Source: Undaria pinnatifida
Lineage: Eukaryota > Sar > Phaeophyceae > Laminariales > Alariaceae
DNA: 64,000 nt
Assembly: GCA_012845835.1 (NCBI GenBank)
Contig: JABAKD010000024.1
Span: forward strand, 7,033,103-7,097,102
Direction of reading: 5' to 3'
The notes under the pieces are model-generated. The model was given only the letters and a program-made list of their open reading frames with translations. It did not search any database and was not told where the DNA came from. Shown here one piece after another: positions 19,391 through 30,591 of this stretch. The stretch's first letter is position 1, and every line of letters starts with the position of its first letter. A program made the position numbers and the translations under genes.

Positions 19391-20989
19391 AATGTGAGAA
19401 AACAACAACATAGCGCTTGCCTGTGATAGCCGAATTTTCTGTCGTATACAAGGGCTTCGCTCCCGGGCGGCTGGACGCCGCCCGCTACGCTCGCGGAAGG
19501 AGGAATGGACATGCAGTAGAAAGGCGGAAAAGAAGCACAAATGGCGCAACTGGCGACTTGAAAATGCCAAGAGGTCCATATACAGTACAACGGTAAAGGA
19601 TGGAGACGATTATGATTATGAGTTTGTTATTATCATCCATTCGCCCAGTCCATGATGGGCACGTCGGAGGACTTGCTTGGCATATCCTTCCACCTCTCAG
19701 GTAGCACCTGTACACTTATTAGTAGCTCTCTCTAAGTCGATCATCAATAATAAATTATCGCAGTGCATAAACACCAGGCACGCGCTTGTCAAGGATAGAG
19801 ACAGGAAAACTACAAGTTAAGATGTAAAGGAGCGCAGTGCCAAAAACAACATGCTGGAAGCAGGAACTTGAACGCATACACCGCAAACATGTGAAGTATA
19901 TTTGTATTCCGAAGGACGAAGAGCATGCATTTAGGCATAGTGCTCAAAAAACGATGCTGGTATATAGAAACCACAACTTAACGTTCTATAAAGAACGTGC
20001 TGTCAACATTGCCTCCGAAGGAGCATGCAGGCTTGCTTGGACTCCTCCTCATAAGCGGAGGTACCCAGCACCTTGCACTCTTGTTTTTTGTCGATGATCT
20101 TGTGAATCTGTCCACAAACGTTGAAGCATAGCGGGAGGACGTCGATAAGTATGTGTAAAAAAGTGCTCGTACATCTCTCCAGCAGACGTCGTAACCATCC
20201 AAACTATTGGAACTCTTTCTTTCGTTGTTAGTAATTGTTGTGGTATTGTTGTACTTGCTCTTGGTACTTGAAAGAAGAGCCGCACTTCATGGACTATATC
20301 CGCACGCAATCCCCTAGTCTTGAGCAAGAGACATGGATGTCTCGACTCGTGATACACAGGACGCAAGATAAGAGTAGAACGTACCTCGATGTCGAACGCC
20401 CTCTAGGCACCGTGGGAATGGAATTCGGGATGTATATCGAGCAAGTGGTAGCCTGCCTTCTTCAGGAGATCATGTCGCCGGTGCACTTCGTGTTTATGTC
20501 CTCGCCGACTTGGCGGCCCTCGGCGACTGCTTCGCAGGGCTTCTGCAAACAACAACAACGGATGGGAATACCTAGCGTTCAGTGAATGTTCAAAATAGTA
20601 AGGCCACGTAGCTGTCGTCGGTTTCCAAAGTTTGAAAGGAAGTCGTACAATTTAACACTGTTGTAATAAAAGCGGTCGTTTACGGGCGAAGCCTTGCCTG
20701 GTACCACAACGTTGCTAACACCTATGAAACCACCACTGGGACAGGAACGAACGGGATTCACAGTCGCAACTGATAAGCGTAAGCCCCGGTATACTGCTAT
20801 ATAAGGCCTACCGGCGGAATACCGACAACGAAGGGTTAGAGTCAGTACCTGCTGTATACATTGTTCCGTACTACTCTATTACTGCTGCTATCAATACTAT
20901 TACGACCGACGTGTACTGCGATTCCTGAAGAGGTTGCGCACCCTACTTGTACTCGTTAATACAAAGAGTTTATGTGGTTGTATGAAAAA
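19391..20989. other. No confirmed gene
   Basis: Several open frames exist (plus 19837-20097 and 20235-20585; minus 20049-20366), but none has a recognisable domain, a credible exon structure or a biased composition that would argue for coding. A TATATAAGG word lies at 20799. Confidence 0.4.
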
Positions 20990-21560
20990 TGAGTAACAGT
21001 CGTAGTAGTACACCGCGTCACTACATGAACAACTCGCTAACCCCAATCACGGGACTGCTCTCCAGCACCACCCAGGTTAACTTCAGCTTCTGTTTAATTT
21101 TTTATATCAAACTCCAGTGTGTACTGCGACTGGTGCTGATGGTATCATGCTGCTGTGTTATTTATCACTGCATGGACCATTTTTACAACCCTGGCTGACC
21201 CCCGTGATACTTGCCCGTTTTCATTGCGTCTTACATGTATAGATACCACGTAGTCGTAGTCGTACATCCAAAAAGTGTGTTTATATCACAGCACAAAGCG
21301 TCACTGCATGGACCACTTGTTCAACCCCCGCTTACCCCGATGACGGGACTGCCCCGTACTCGTAGTCGTACATACATGAAGTGTGTTGGGTTGTACGTTG
21401 TACAACCCCCGCTTACACCCCGATGACGGGACTGCCCCGTACACGTACTCGTACATACAAAAAGTATGTTTGGTTGTACGCATGAAAAAGAAATCACAGC
21501 ACGCAGCGTCACTGCGTAGACAACTAGTACAACATGCTTACCCCGACGACGGGACTGCCC
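20990..21560. repeat. Degenerate minisatellite, ATGACGGGACTGCCC units
   Basis: Units of about 80-100 bp share CCCC(G/A)ATGACGGGACTGCCCCGTAC and CGTACATACAAAAAGT(A/G)TGTT. Recognisable copies lie at 21035, 21240, 21335, 21420 and 21540, with increasing divergence toward the left end. Confidence 0.75.
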
Positions 21561-21975
21561 TCCGTGACCACCAAGGCGAACTTGAGTTTGTTCACGACTA
21601 CGCGTCCCCAAGCACAGCTTCCACACCGTGCAGTAGTTCGACCACTCTGGTGCAGCACACACATGCTACAGCAAACGTTGCAGACAGGCACACAAGGTCA
21701 AACAATGTAAGTTTCAATGTGCATCATTATTGGAAACAGGATTCGATTGAATTCACGAACACCCAAAACCACAGTCTATTGCGCACAACTTGCAGCACAC
21801 CCAGCCAACACTTAACGCAGCACTACCGAAAATACAGGGTGTTGACATCTAGTGTCTTACCTATGTCGCACGGCGCTGAACACACTGACAACGGGAAGAA
21901 ACTCTCAGCATCAGTAGTAGTATAGTAGCTGACAGCAAACATCACATTCCAACAACACGAAGAAATGAAACTCAC
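21561..21975. other. No recognised gene
   Basis: No coding or RNA gene is supported. Near the right end lies the probable intron of the minus-strand candidate exon that follows. Confidence 0.35.
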
Positions 21976-22360
21976 GTTTCGTCAAGCTGTCAGCTCCTTC
22001 GTTGGGGACGCCGATCGAAGGTGAATCACAGGTGCCCGCGTCACACCAGTCACATACACGAGGGTTGTCGCCGCTTCCCCCGTGCTTCTTGTTAAGGTTA
22101 TGAAAAGCTTGGCACGTGGAAAGGTCGTCACTCCTGCAGGTGTCGCACACGGCGTACTGGGAATTCCTGTTTTTTCTAGTTCGTGCGATGAGGAAGCCGT
22201 CACAACCCTTGCTCGGGCACGGCCAATCAGGATTGCCAGAAGAAGCTGAGTCCCGTTCTTGCCCGACCAGCGTCCACACGCCTGATCCTGAACCTCCACC
22301 ACCCCCACTGTTGGCGGAGCCTCCTCCCGCACTAGCCTTGGTCCGCTTCGCAAATTTCAA
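21976..22360 (-). CDS. Candidate exon, Cys-rich zinc-ribbon-like protein
   Basis: The minus-strand frame opens with a Lys/Gly/Ser-rich linker and then carries a compact Cys-rich region: WPCPSKGCDGFLIART, VCDTCRSDD, TCQAF and RVCDWCDAGTC. Cys pairs spaced C-x4-C and C-x2-C, about 20 residues apart, suggest one or two zinc-binding units. No family can be named. At its end the frame meets a good splice-donor match (AAAC/GTGAGT, minus strand, about 21976), so this is likely an internal or first exon. The start codon is unclear, and an in-frame TTG is the leftmost open codon. There is no similarity to the neighbouring transposons. Confidence 0.4.
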
Positions 22361-22534
22361 CTATAAATTGTTATTGCCGATCCGGCATATTTCAAATTCA
22401 ATTTGTTTGCAGCCGTCAACGGCAATTCCCTCTCAACAGCCAGCAATAGGCCAACTTCAAATGTAAAACAAAAGTACAAAAAAGAAGTTGCTGGAAAAAA
22501 AGCAAAACAAAAATATCAGAGAGCAAGAAGTAAA

Positions 22535-22925
22535 AAGATCAGAGAACGAGAGCTAAAAGAATTAGACTATAGGGAAAGCAAGGAAGGCAAGGAACTTCGG
22601 GACGGTTCTTTTCCCCAGCAACTAATTTTTGTTTCGGCAATTACGGGCTAAGAAGGGCTGAGAGGGGGGAGGATATGCCGAGCGAGACCTCCAAGGGGGT
22701 CAAGGACTAAGTAATTAAGTTCATTAAAAAAGATCAGAGAATGAGAGCTAAAATAATTAGACTATAATAGGGAAAGCAAAGAAGGCAAGGAACTTCGGGA
22801 CGGTTCTTTTCCCCAGCAACTAATTTTCTTTTCGGCAATTACGGGCTGAGAAGGGCTGAGAGGGGGGAGGATATGCCGAGCGAGACCTCCGAGGGGGTCG
22901 AGGACTAAGTAATTAAGTTTATGAT
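22535..22925. repeat. Tandem duplication, about 194-bp unit, two copies
   Basis: GATCAGAGAACGAGAGCTAA at 22538 recurs at 22732, and the copies run through ACGGGCT(A/G)AGAAGGGCTGAG, GAGCGAGACCTCC and GACTAAGTAATTAAGTT. Few differences are seen. Confidence 0.9.
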
Positions 22926-22980
22926 ATGAGCTGCACTTTGGTTCATTTTTATTCAACCATTTTCCCTCAGTTCCAGAGAG

Positions 22981-23774
22981 TTAGGCCATTTCCTATACAG
23001 TCGGATTTGTCAGTCGAAAACGGCCTTTTTTGAGTGAAAGCCCAAATAAATTGAGCTTTATTAAACAGTTGAAAAAGGGCTTTTTCGACTCAACTTTTTT
23101 CGACTGAGAATTCCGACTGGCGGATCCAGTCGAAAAACTCGACTTTTTTTACTGGAGCCTCCTGTCGAAAAACCCAGTCGAAAAAGTTCCACGTGTTTTT
23201 AAACCGATCGCATCGTTCATCCCACCACCAAACACACACCGACACGACCACACGGCCACACACCCATACCAGGTACCACACTGCAGTATCATACAAGGCG
23301 CTGACGCTGGCGTGGCTATCACTGCTGTTGCTTCTCGCAGCAAGTCAGCGTGGCGCATTCCTAGTTCCGCTCGCCAGAAGCGTGTATCACACGACGGCAG
23401 CAGCGCTCGGTATCATTCCCATGCTGCCAACAACGGCTGCGCCTGCTGTAGCTTTGGCAGCTCTCGGCTGAGTGCCACTCCACGAACGTAGCTTTGGCCG
23501 CTTTCGGCTGAGCCCAAAGCCACCAACTCGCTGGGACGTGGGTTCGTCGAGCCGTTGCTTGCGGAGAAAGCGCGAAGCACAGAGCTGCCAACCGATTTCG
23601 ACTGCTGTACAGCAGTAGTCCCTCACACCAACCGCCTCTAGGAAGAGCACAAAAAATATAAAATCGACTCGACTGGCGATAAGAACAAGGACCAGAAGAT
23701 TCCAGTGGAAAAAAAGTCCAGTCGAAGAGGGCCGTTTTCGACCGGCGGAATCCGACTGTATAAGAAATGGCCTT
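22981..23774. mobile_element. Terminal-inverted-repeat element, about 0.8 kb, non-autonomous
   Basis: The left end reads TTAGGCCATTTCCTATACAG then TCGGATTT, and the right end is its reverse complement, AATCCGACTG then TATAAGAAATGGCCTTAA. Inside, the pairing continues through CAGTCGAAAACGGCC on the left and GGCCGTTTTCGACCGG on the right, giving TIRs of roughly 55-60 bp. The words AGTCGAAAAA and CGACTTTTT recur near the left end and could form stacked hairpins. No transposase is encoded. A short TTA or TTAA target duplication is possible but not certain. Confidence 0.8.
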
Positions 23775-25235
23775 AAGAAAAAATGTTTACTGCCGAAAGC
23801 ATGACTTTTGCACCTGGTCGTTGGAGAAGATCACGGTGGCATTGTTTGGTGTACATATTAGCGGTCTATACTACTTAATATTGATAAATGGTGCCTTGTA
23901 CGTGGTCGTGTTTGTACATCTGTTTTGGTTGGCCGGGACAAGTTTACATACGATCGTATACGTATGCATCCGGGCTTAATTTTTTTGTTGCAACAACGAG
24001 ATGTGATTGATAGGGTGGTTGCGTTTTTAACACACAACTGAATTTTCAACCCTGCCTGGTGTTATGCCTGCATTAATACAGTACCTGTGGTACCAGGTAT
24101 GAGAATCGTGGTATTATATTGACGTATTTTCTGGGCAATAGTGGATGATAAGATTGTGTTCACTCCCCCCCCCCCCCCCAATGCCGTACATAAAAGAGGT
24201 ATCAGGGGGGAAGGGTAGATGGATATAAGGCTTATATTATATGAGTTTCGACGAAATCTTCGATCTCACAGCTGGAGTGTATTTTCATTTTTTATAATAA
24301 TATCCACAGGTGATCACACGTCACGTACGAACGAACGCACAGCAGTAGTATACGAGCAAAATATTTGTTGTTTTTGGGAACGTTTGACTAGGAAATTTGA
24401 GATTTTTATCTTTGAGCTGGTGGGGCGGAAAGATAGATATATCGTTCGTCCACGTGACATATTCTTTTCAGCTCGCGGAGACATCACCGTTGTAGTCTTG
24501 CGATGAACTCCTGGTGATATGAATTGGAGGTCGAGCTGGCAGGATGCTTGATTTTTTTTGAACACGGAGGAGAGTAGGTAGGTATGATGAATGCTGGCTT
24601 CCATAATTAGTTGAAAGAGCACATGCCCTAATTAAAGTGTCCTGTAATACCAACGCGTGTTGAGAGCTTGCTATGGACTAAACCAGAGCGGAACTGGTAT
24701 GGACAAAATGTGGCATGTAGTGGCTTGACTCCGGAGTGGGGGAGTTATGTCTTACCTGGTAGCTCATATTTAGGGTCATGAAATCATATTTGAAAGCGGT
24801 GCTCTTCTTACTTTTTTATTTGAATTTATTTGAGGATGGTACTTTTGAGTTTGCAGGAACGGATGTAGGATGGCGTGAGTAGTATTGTGACAGTTGTCGC
24901 GACGACGAGCAGAAGGGATCCGATGTAGAAATGACTATTTGCTCGCATCTATGTCCGAGAATGAAACTCGGGTCTGCGTTGATACCAATAGTTGTAGTAG
25001 TTTTAATTTTGCCTGGGGCATGTTGAAAGCAGGAGTATTAATTACCACCAGAATTTTGCTTGACAGAAGGTTTGGAAGCATATTAATCTGGGGGAACAGT
25101 ATTGGTTGTTTTCGAGTAGTGGAAGACGAAAATTGATACCTGGTATTTTTTATCTTGATTTGAGAATTGAATTTGCTTGATCGAAGGCTTATAATTTGAG
25201 GTGCAATATTGGTGGTTTTTTACGGGGGGTTATTT
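23775..25235. other. No confirmed gene; short R1 fragment and C-run
   Basis: A reverse R1 head fragment lies at about 24240-24296 (ATGAGTTTCGACGAAATCTT to CAGCTGGAGTG). A C-run is at 24166-24179. The TACCAGGTA motif is at 24091, 24753 and 25137. Open frames (for example plus 24219-24506) have no recognisable motif. Confidence 0.45.
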
Positions 25236-25278
25236 TATCGACGCGTATGAAAATACGCGGAAGTGTGGTGAGCTAAAG
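25236..25278 (+). repeat. Element-A target repeat, left half
   Basis: ATCGACGCGTATGAAAATACG and GTGTGGTGAGCTAAAG match 47540-47577 and the inverted copy at 16812-16848. After AAAGC the sequence changes to element A. Confidence 0.9.
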
Positions 25279-25488
25279 CAGAATATTATCGAAGTATGAG
25301 AAAACATGGGTTTTGTACGTACGTAAGAAGTTTGACCAATCAGATCAATGCGGTAATTCATAGTCGTATGAGTGATAGCCTTGGGTACACCTGGTCCAGT
25401 TGTGCAGGCGACGACCTGCACGCGGAGCGCGTAGGGGAGCAGAGTCAGAGCTACAGGTCCAAGGTGTGATACAGACTAGTTTAAGTTC
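25279..25488 (+). repeat. Split repeat A1 of element A
   Basis: These 210 bp, starting at the CAGAATATTATCGAAG stretch and ending at GACTAGTTTAAGTT, are repeated as A2 at 30764-30973 with about half a dozen changes (for example CATGGG for TATGGG and CTGGTCC for CTGGCCC). It probably contains the promoter and leader, as in related elements. The first ATG of gag follows within about 15 bp. Confidence 0.9.
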
Positions 25489-26962
25489 GTGCACTCCTCG
25501 ACGATGGAAGAGTGCAAATCACCGGAGGCCGAAGCTCTCGTGGCTGCTGTACGCGGTCCTAATCAGGCTGCCTCGGATGCTACGAGAGTCGAGGCAGAGG
25601 CTTATGCTGCTGTCGCTGCTGTGCAAGCTGGGGTCGACGCTCGCCGTGCCGAAGCTCTGGCTGCTGTGCAAGCTGAGTCCGAAGGTCGCCGTGCCGCAGC
25701 AGCTTCGGTTGCTGCTACTACTGCGCCTGCGGCACCATCTTTATTCAGCCCCAGTCCCGCTGGGTCCGAGGCTGCGGGAGTCACATCGGCCGAAGTGCTG
25801 AGCTGGCAAGGGCAGGTGTCTGGCGAGTTCGCTCGGATAGGCGCAGACATGATCCGCCTCAAGGCAACGATGGATCGGCTGCTCGCATCCGTTGAAACCT
25901 TGCAGAATGCGGTCGCCGGCGGCGCATCAAGAGCCGAGAACATGAAGGCCATGGTACAGCAGCTCATGGACATCGTTGGTGATCGGCAGCCGGCTCCACG
26001 GGACAGTGGGGATGCGAGGGAGCGCCCACTCCAGAAGTCGCAAATAACCGACGATGCGGCGCTCTGGAAGAAGATGGCGTCTAGAAAACATTGGGTGCTC
26101 CGCGGGCGCATACCTCCCAACATTGGCGACTCGGCGGCGGATATTCAGTGCTTCGTAGGCGAGGCCGTCAACGTCACGACGTCAGTGGCTACCCAGCTCC
26201 GCGCTATCAGTGACTTTGACGTTCGTGCGTACGGGCCGCGGGCGGAAGGGATGGTCGACCACCTGCTGATGGTCGCTGACCGCCTTGATTTTGTTGCGCC
26301 AGGCCCCTGTGGCGGTCCTGTCAGTTGGATTTTCCCTCGATAGCGACGGCGACCGTCACTGCCGGGAGAGGGTGGCAACGATCAATGCCGCCTTCACGTC
26401 GGCGTCGGCCGACCTACGCCGGCATACCCTGAGCAATATTATCCTACTCTCTGGACCCGCGGCGCGGGCTGTCATGAGCGAGATGGTAAACGACGATCTT
26501 CGCCTGTGGGTCAACGACCTCATGCGATTTGCACAGCAAGTCCGCCCGCCGATGGTGCCCCCTCCGTCCGACTTCACGTTCTCGATGCCGCCTGTGCCTT
26601 CGTTCAAGCGCACGAGCGCCTTTTGCTCTAGCGGGGGAGACGTGCTCAAGCTCGTCGAAGGATTGCACGACCCCCGCGACAGCCAGGACGGGCCGTCCAA
26701 GAGAAAAAGCAACCCGGCCAGCCCCGGTACACCAAAGAAAAAAATCGCTCCCCAGTGCCGGCAGTTTGCTTCTCTGGGCCGATGCCGGTTCTCCAACTGC
26801 AAATTCTTGCATTCGGCTCCCCCGGCCGACGCCACTTCACTCGATGCCCTCCGCGACAGTGGCAGTGCGGCGGCGCCGGCTGTTGGGTCGCGGGCGTTGG
26901 CGTTGCGCTCAGAGCCCCGCGGTGGGTCCGGAGGTGGTAGTGGCGGCGCGGGTTCTGGATGA
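25489..26962 (+). pseudogene. Gag-like ORF of element A with CCCH zinc finger
   Basis: The N-terminal third is Ala/Glu-rich with heptad-like repeats (AEALAAVQAESEGRRAAAAS), probably coiled coil. A conserved central block follows: ALWKKMASRKHWVLRGRIPP, IQCFVGEAVNVTTSVATQLR, FDVRAYGPR and LLMVADRLDF. The C-terminal part has a basic Lys-rich stretch and a zinc finger CRQFASLGRCRFSNCKFLH (about 26757-26813), spacing C-x8-C-x4-C-x3-H, then a Gly/Ser-rich end. One extra base near 26292 shifts the frame compared with element B. A UGA at 26960-26962 ends it, and the pol frame continues directly behind in the same phase. Confidence 0.8.
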
Positions 26963-28630
26963 GGACACGGGCCCTTCCTGTCGGTCGGGCCAACACCTCG
27001 TAGGGGGGCGGCTGCTGAGCGTGCCGTTGGTAGAGCGGCGACGGCGCCGGGGGCCAGCGGGGGAGCGGGGGACCGGCCGGCCACCCAAGGCGTAGGGGGG
27101 GGGCTGCGTGGGCGTGCGTTGGTAGCTCTGGCTGGCGATGGGGGTGTGGGGCGGGCTCGCGCGGCGGTGGCTCCGGGCTCGGTTCCCTTCGAAGAGAAAG
27201 GTACGGTTTCTTGTGTGCGTGTGCGTGATGTGCCTGCTGATTTGCTGCGTGTACAAGGGGCGGTTGTTGGCGTACGTTCGGGTGCCTTGCGACTCGCTTG
27301 GTTGGATGCTTGGGCGGTTGTGGTGCAGTCGATGGCCGACCAAGGCTCCGCGAGCCTCGGTCATCTCGCATCGGTAAGCTCCTCCCTCTTGAGACAGTGT
27401 CAGGGCAGCGTTGCCCAACGTACGTCCACCATCGGCCCTTCACTGTTTTCGCCGCATATTAACGTGGCTACCGTACGGCACTGGTTTGGATCAGTCAAGA
27501 AATTTCCCTCTACCCCCTTACTACTTCGCGTGTTGGCGCCGGGCGCACCAGTGGGGGTATCGGGGGGGGGGGATCTGACCGCTGAACTCGCTTATGGTAA
27601 TCACCCAGGAATCGCACAACACGACGTCGCGATCCACCAAAAGATTTGCGAGGACGTCGTGTACGGCCGCGCATTGGTATTTGATCTGCATTTCGCTGGC
27701 GAAATGTTGGGGCTTCGTATTTCACCGCTTGGCGTCGTTCTAAAACCCAAATTTCGGAATATTCACGACCTCACGTTTGCGCGCGCGGGGGGTCGGACCA
27801 GTGTTAACGGTGACACGGATTTTGATTCCGCGCCACCGTCCGAGCTCGGGCACGTGCTTCGTGAGGTTTTACTACGAGTAATGTTTTTGAGACAGACCCA
27901 CGGTAGTAATGCTCGAATCCTCTTGTGCCGTGTGGACGTCAAAGATGCGTTTCGACATGTTTTGGTTGACCCGGCAGGTGCGCCGGCTTTCGGTTACGTG
28001 TTCGGTGATCGCGTCGTCGTGGATTTACGCTTGCAATTTGGGTGGCGTAATAGCCCGGGGTTTTGGGGGTTGATGGCATCCGCGCTCGAGCATGCTCACA
28101 CCCACTCTACGTTTCAAGGCGCAGATGTTTCCCAACAAGGGGCTGCGGCCGTCGCGCACGTCCGAATTTCCCCGCCGCGGGGGGTTCCAGTTGTTTCTAT
28201 CCCGGGCGATTGTGGACCTGTCTCTGGCTCTGGTGGCAACGCCGGGAACTACTTCTTTGTGAGATATTACGTAGACGATGGCATTCTCGTCGAAATGCAA
28301 GGGTGGCCGGACGGTCGCCGTTGTTTGCGCGCTGTCCAGTCGCTGACATCGGACCATTTTCGCTTGTTGGGCGAACGTGGCGTCTCTGATCCACCCCTCC
28401 TGTCCGTCAGAAAAATCACTGACTGGGACACGGAACTGGAGGTGTTGGGTTGGATAATTGACACAGAGGCGCTTACGGTCACGTTGCCGTCCCATAAGCG
28501 CCTCAAGCTGCAAGATCTCCTTGCGGAGTGGCCCTCGTCTCGTACATCTGCTTCAGCGAGGCAGGTGTCGCAGCTCGTTGGCTTCCTTATACATGTCTCT
28601 TTTGCTGTGCGTCCGGGGCGGTTTTTGTGA
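26963..28630 (+). pseudogene. Reverse transcriptase of element A
   Basis: The frame is open from just after the gag UGA. RT signatures are ILLCRVDVKDAFRHVLVDPA (motif A, catalytic Asp), LQFGWRNSPGFWGLM (motif B-like) and FVRYYVDDGILVEM (motif C, YVDD, about 28264-28278), followed by LGWIIDTEALTVTLP of the thumb side. Upstream, GVVLKPKFRNIHDLTF belongs to the fingers. This is the DIRS-type RT arrangement with insertions between motifs B and C. The frame stops at 28628-28630, where element B has one extra C (TTTTTCGTGAACC against TTTTTGTGAACC), so the stop comes from a single-base deletion. Confidence 0.85.
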
Positions 28631-29442
28631 ACCGTGTGCTGGCTTCGGTGGGTATGCCGCGCATATCTGCCGGAGCCGATTTTGGTTTTCGAACAGCCTA
28701 CCCCGGGCGGCGCCTCGTCTTGGGACCCGAGTTTCACGGGGACCTCGAGTTTTGGCGGTGGTTTGTTGAGGAGGGATTGGACGCGCGCGGTGGAACCTTG
28801 TCGGCTCCGATGTATCATTTTCTTGAGCGCCCCTCCCAACGTACTCTATTTTCGGATGCATCCAAAACCGCTGTCGGGGGTTTCTGCCTCGAAACTGGGG
28901 TATACTGGAGATACGATCTTGACGCCGGGGAACGATCTCGCTTTTGTGGGTCGAGCAAGTCAGTTGCAGGCGAGAACGATATATCAATTAACGTCCTCGA
29001 ACTGCTAGGTATTGTCGTCTCCGCTTGGGTCCTCGTATCGCTGTGTGCCGAGCGCCCGGCCGCGTTGGGGGACTGCGTGTTGTTGCGTGGCGACAACGAA
29101 GCAGCCGTAGAGTGGGTACGGCGGTGTCGAGGTGGCAAGGAGCCGAGATCGGGCGCGCTGATGCGCCTCCTTGGTGTGCTCGAATTGTCTTCTGGCTGGC
29201 ACTTTGACGCGAAACATGTACGGGGTATTTTTAACGTTGCCGCTGACGGTATCTCACGCTGGGATCGCGCTTCCGTCCTCGTTAATCTGCACGCTCTTCG
29301 ACCGGATGTTCCGTGGCAGGAGCAAGATCTGGGGGCCGCGGGCATATCCCTATGTACTTCGGTGTTGGCTTCGAACTCATGCGACACGCCATTGCGGCCT
29401 CGTCTGAACGCACTTATCAGGGGCCTTTTGGCGCATGGGTAG
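28631..29442 (+). pseudogene. RNase H of element A
   Basis: After the one-base deletion the protein continues in another frame: VNRVLASVGMPRISAG, then the RNase H acidic series. These are the Asp in TLFSDASKTAVGGF, the Glu in INVLELLGIVV, the Asp in LLRGDNEAAVEWVRRC and the last Asp in VAADGISRWD. All four are present. It would degrade the RNA strand during reverse transcription. The end overlaps the recombinase ORF by about 130 bp in a different frame, an arrangement kept in some DIRS-like elements. Without the deletion, RT and RNase H would be one protein. Confidence 0.85.
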
Positions 29443-30470
29443 AATATCGGGTACGTTGTGGTTTGCCAGTGTTTCTCGATCGGTGCCGAGACGGCATGGC
29501 TAACGTTTGGCATGTGTTTGAGTACGTCGCGTACGCCTTTTCGACCAAGAAATTGCGGTCGGCAACTATTGAGAGCAATTTGTCAGCGATCAAGTTCTTT
29601 CACCGTATTTCGAGAGGTTTCGAGATCGACACCACTCATCCCGTGATTGCTAATGCCCTTAAAGCCGTCGCTCGTTTGCATGCTGACGTTGGCAACCAGG
29701 CAACCGTGCGGCGGCCCGTTTCGTGGGATATGCTGCTCGCGGGCGAGAAACTGATCCCCTCGTGGCGTGCCGGGGGTCGTGTTTTGTGGCTTGCCCTGTG
29801 CGCTTCGTTCTGTCTCTTGACTCGCGCGTCAGAAATGTTTGCGGAAACCCGGTTACGAGTTCACGAGACTTATTGTTTGCGGCGTGCTGATGCTGCCTTC
29901 TTTCGCGGAAATATTCAGCTTACCGTTGCGCAGTGGTCAACAGCAGATCGTGTTGAGGTTCGGTTTCGCGGTTCGAAGGGTGACCAACTGCGGAAAGGGG
30001 CGGTTGTCACGCGTGTGCGAAAGGGTCCGTCGATGTGCGTGGGGGAAGGTGGCGGCGCCGTCGATCTCATGATCGAATTGATGTCTTGTTACTTGTTTCT
30101 TCCCTCTTCGGCCCCCCTGGTTGCGTTTGGCGTTGGTAACGGCAGATGGTCCATGTGGACACAACATCAAGCAACGACAGCTTTGCGGAAAGTGGTTGCG
30201 TTGGCGGGTGTGCGTGCGGAGGAGTACGCCTTGCACTCCCTGAGGATTGGAGGCGCAACGCACTTGTCGGCGGGGGGCGCAACACCGGAGGTGTTGCAGC
30301 GCGAGGGCCGATGGGCGTGCAATGCTTATAAGACGTATGTCCGTAGTCACGGAAAGGACGCCAGTTGGGTAGCAAGTGTTATGTCCCAGGACGGAATTAG
30401 CGGTGGGGTTCAGCCGGGGCAGGGCACCGAGTGGGGGCGAATTAACCCACCCTTAGATCCGACTAGTTAG
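29313..30470 (+). CDS. Tyrosine recombinase of element A
   Basis: About 385 residues are intact in one frame, and the start is inferred. The N-terminal half holds a SAM-like core-binding region (RHAIAASSERTYQGPFGAWV, STKKLRSATIESNLSAIKFF). The catalytic half shows the first Arg in LLTRASEMFAETRL, HSLRIGGATHLSAGG (H-x-x-R box, about 30232-30246) and the nucleophile Tyr in ACNAYKTYVRSHG (30317-30355). The lysine of the beta-hairpin is likely in the GSKGDQLRKG region. Enzymes of this kind join the element's circular DNA to the target by a Tyr-linked intermediate. The conserved AAAGC core at the ends fits its crossover site. Confidence 0.85.
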   Translation: MAGARSGGRGHIPMYFGVGFELMRHAIAASSERTYQGPFGAWVEYRVRCGLPVFLDRCRDGMANVWHVFEYVAYAFSTKKLRSATIESNLSAIKFFHRISRGFEIDTTHPVIANALKAVARLHADVGNQATVRRPVSWDMLLAGEKLIPSWRAGGRVLWLALCASFCLLTRASEMFAETRLRVHETYCLRRADAAFFRGNIQLTVAQWSTADRVEVRFRGSKGDQLRKGAVVTRVRKGPSMCVGEGGGAVDLMIELMSCYLFLPSSAPLVAFGVGNGRWSMWTQHQATTALRKVVALAGVRAEEYALHSLRIGGATHLSAGGATPEVLQREGRWACNAYKTYVRSHGKDASWVASVMSQDGISGGVQPGQGTEWGRINPPLDPTS

Positions 30471-30591
30471 GCAAACGCGGAATTACAAAGAAGTGTGTTA
30501 TCCAGTGTGCACTCTACGATTCGCGAGTAGGGGGGGGGCGGGGAGGTGAGACTACATCCGTAATACGGGTCTACTACCAGTTGTGCTGGAG

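Noticed and set aside
28528-28630. Separate short gene at the start of the RNase H frame
   Set aside because: The frame before 28630 is a shadow of RT. Comparison with element B shows that one deleted base explains the frame change.
29313-30470. DDE integrase or methyltransferase domain in element A
   Set aside because: Only tyrosine recombinase motifs (Arg, H-x-x-R, Tyr) are present. No DDE triad and no methyltransferase motif are seen between RNase H and the recombinase.
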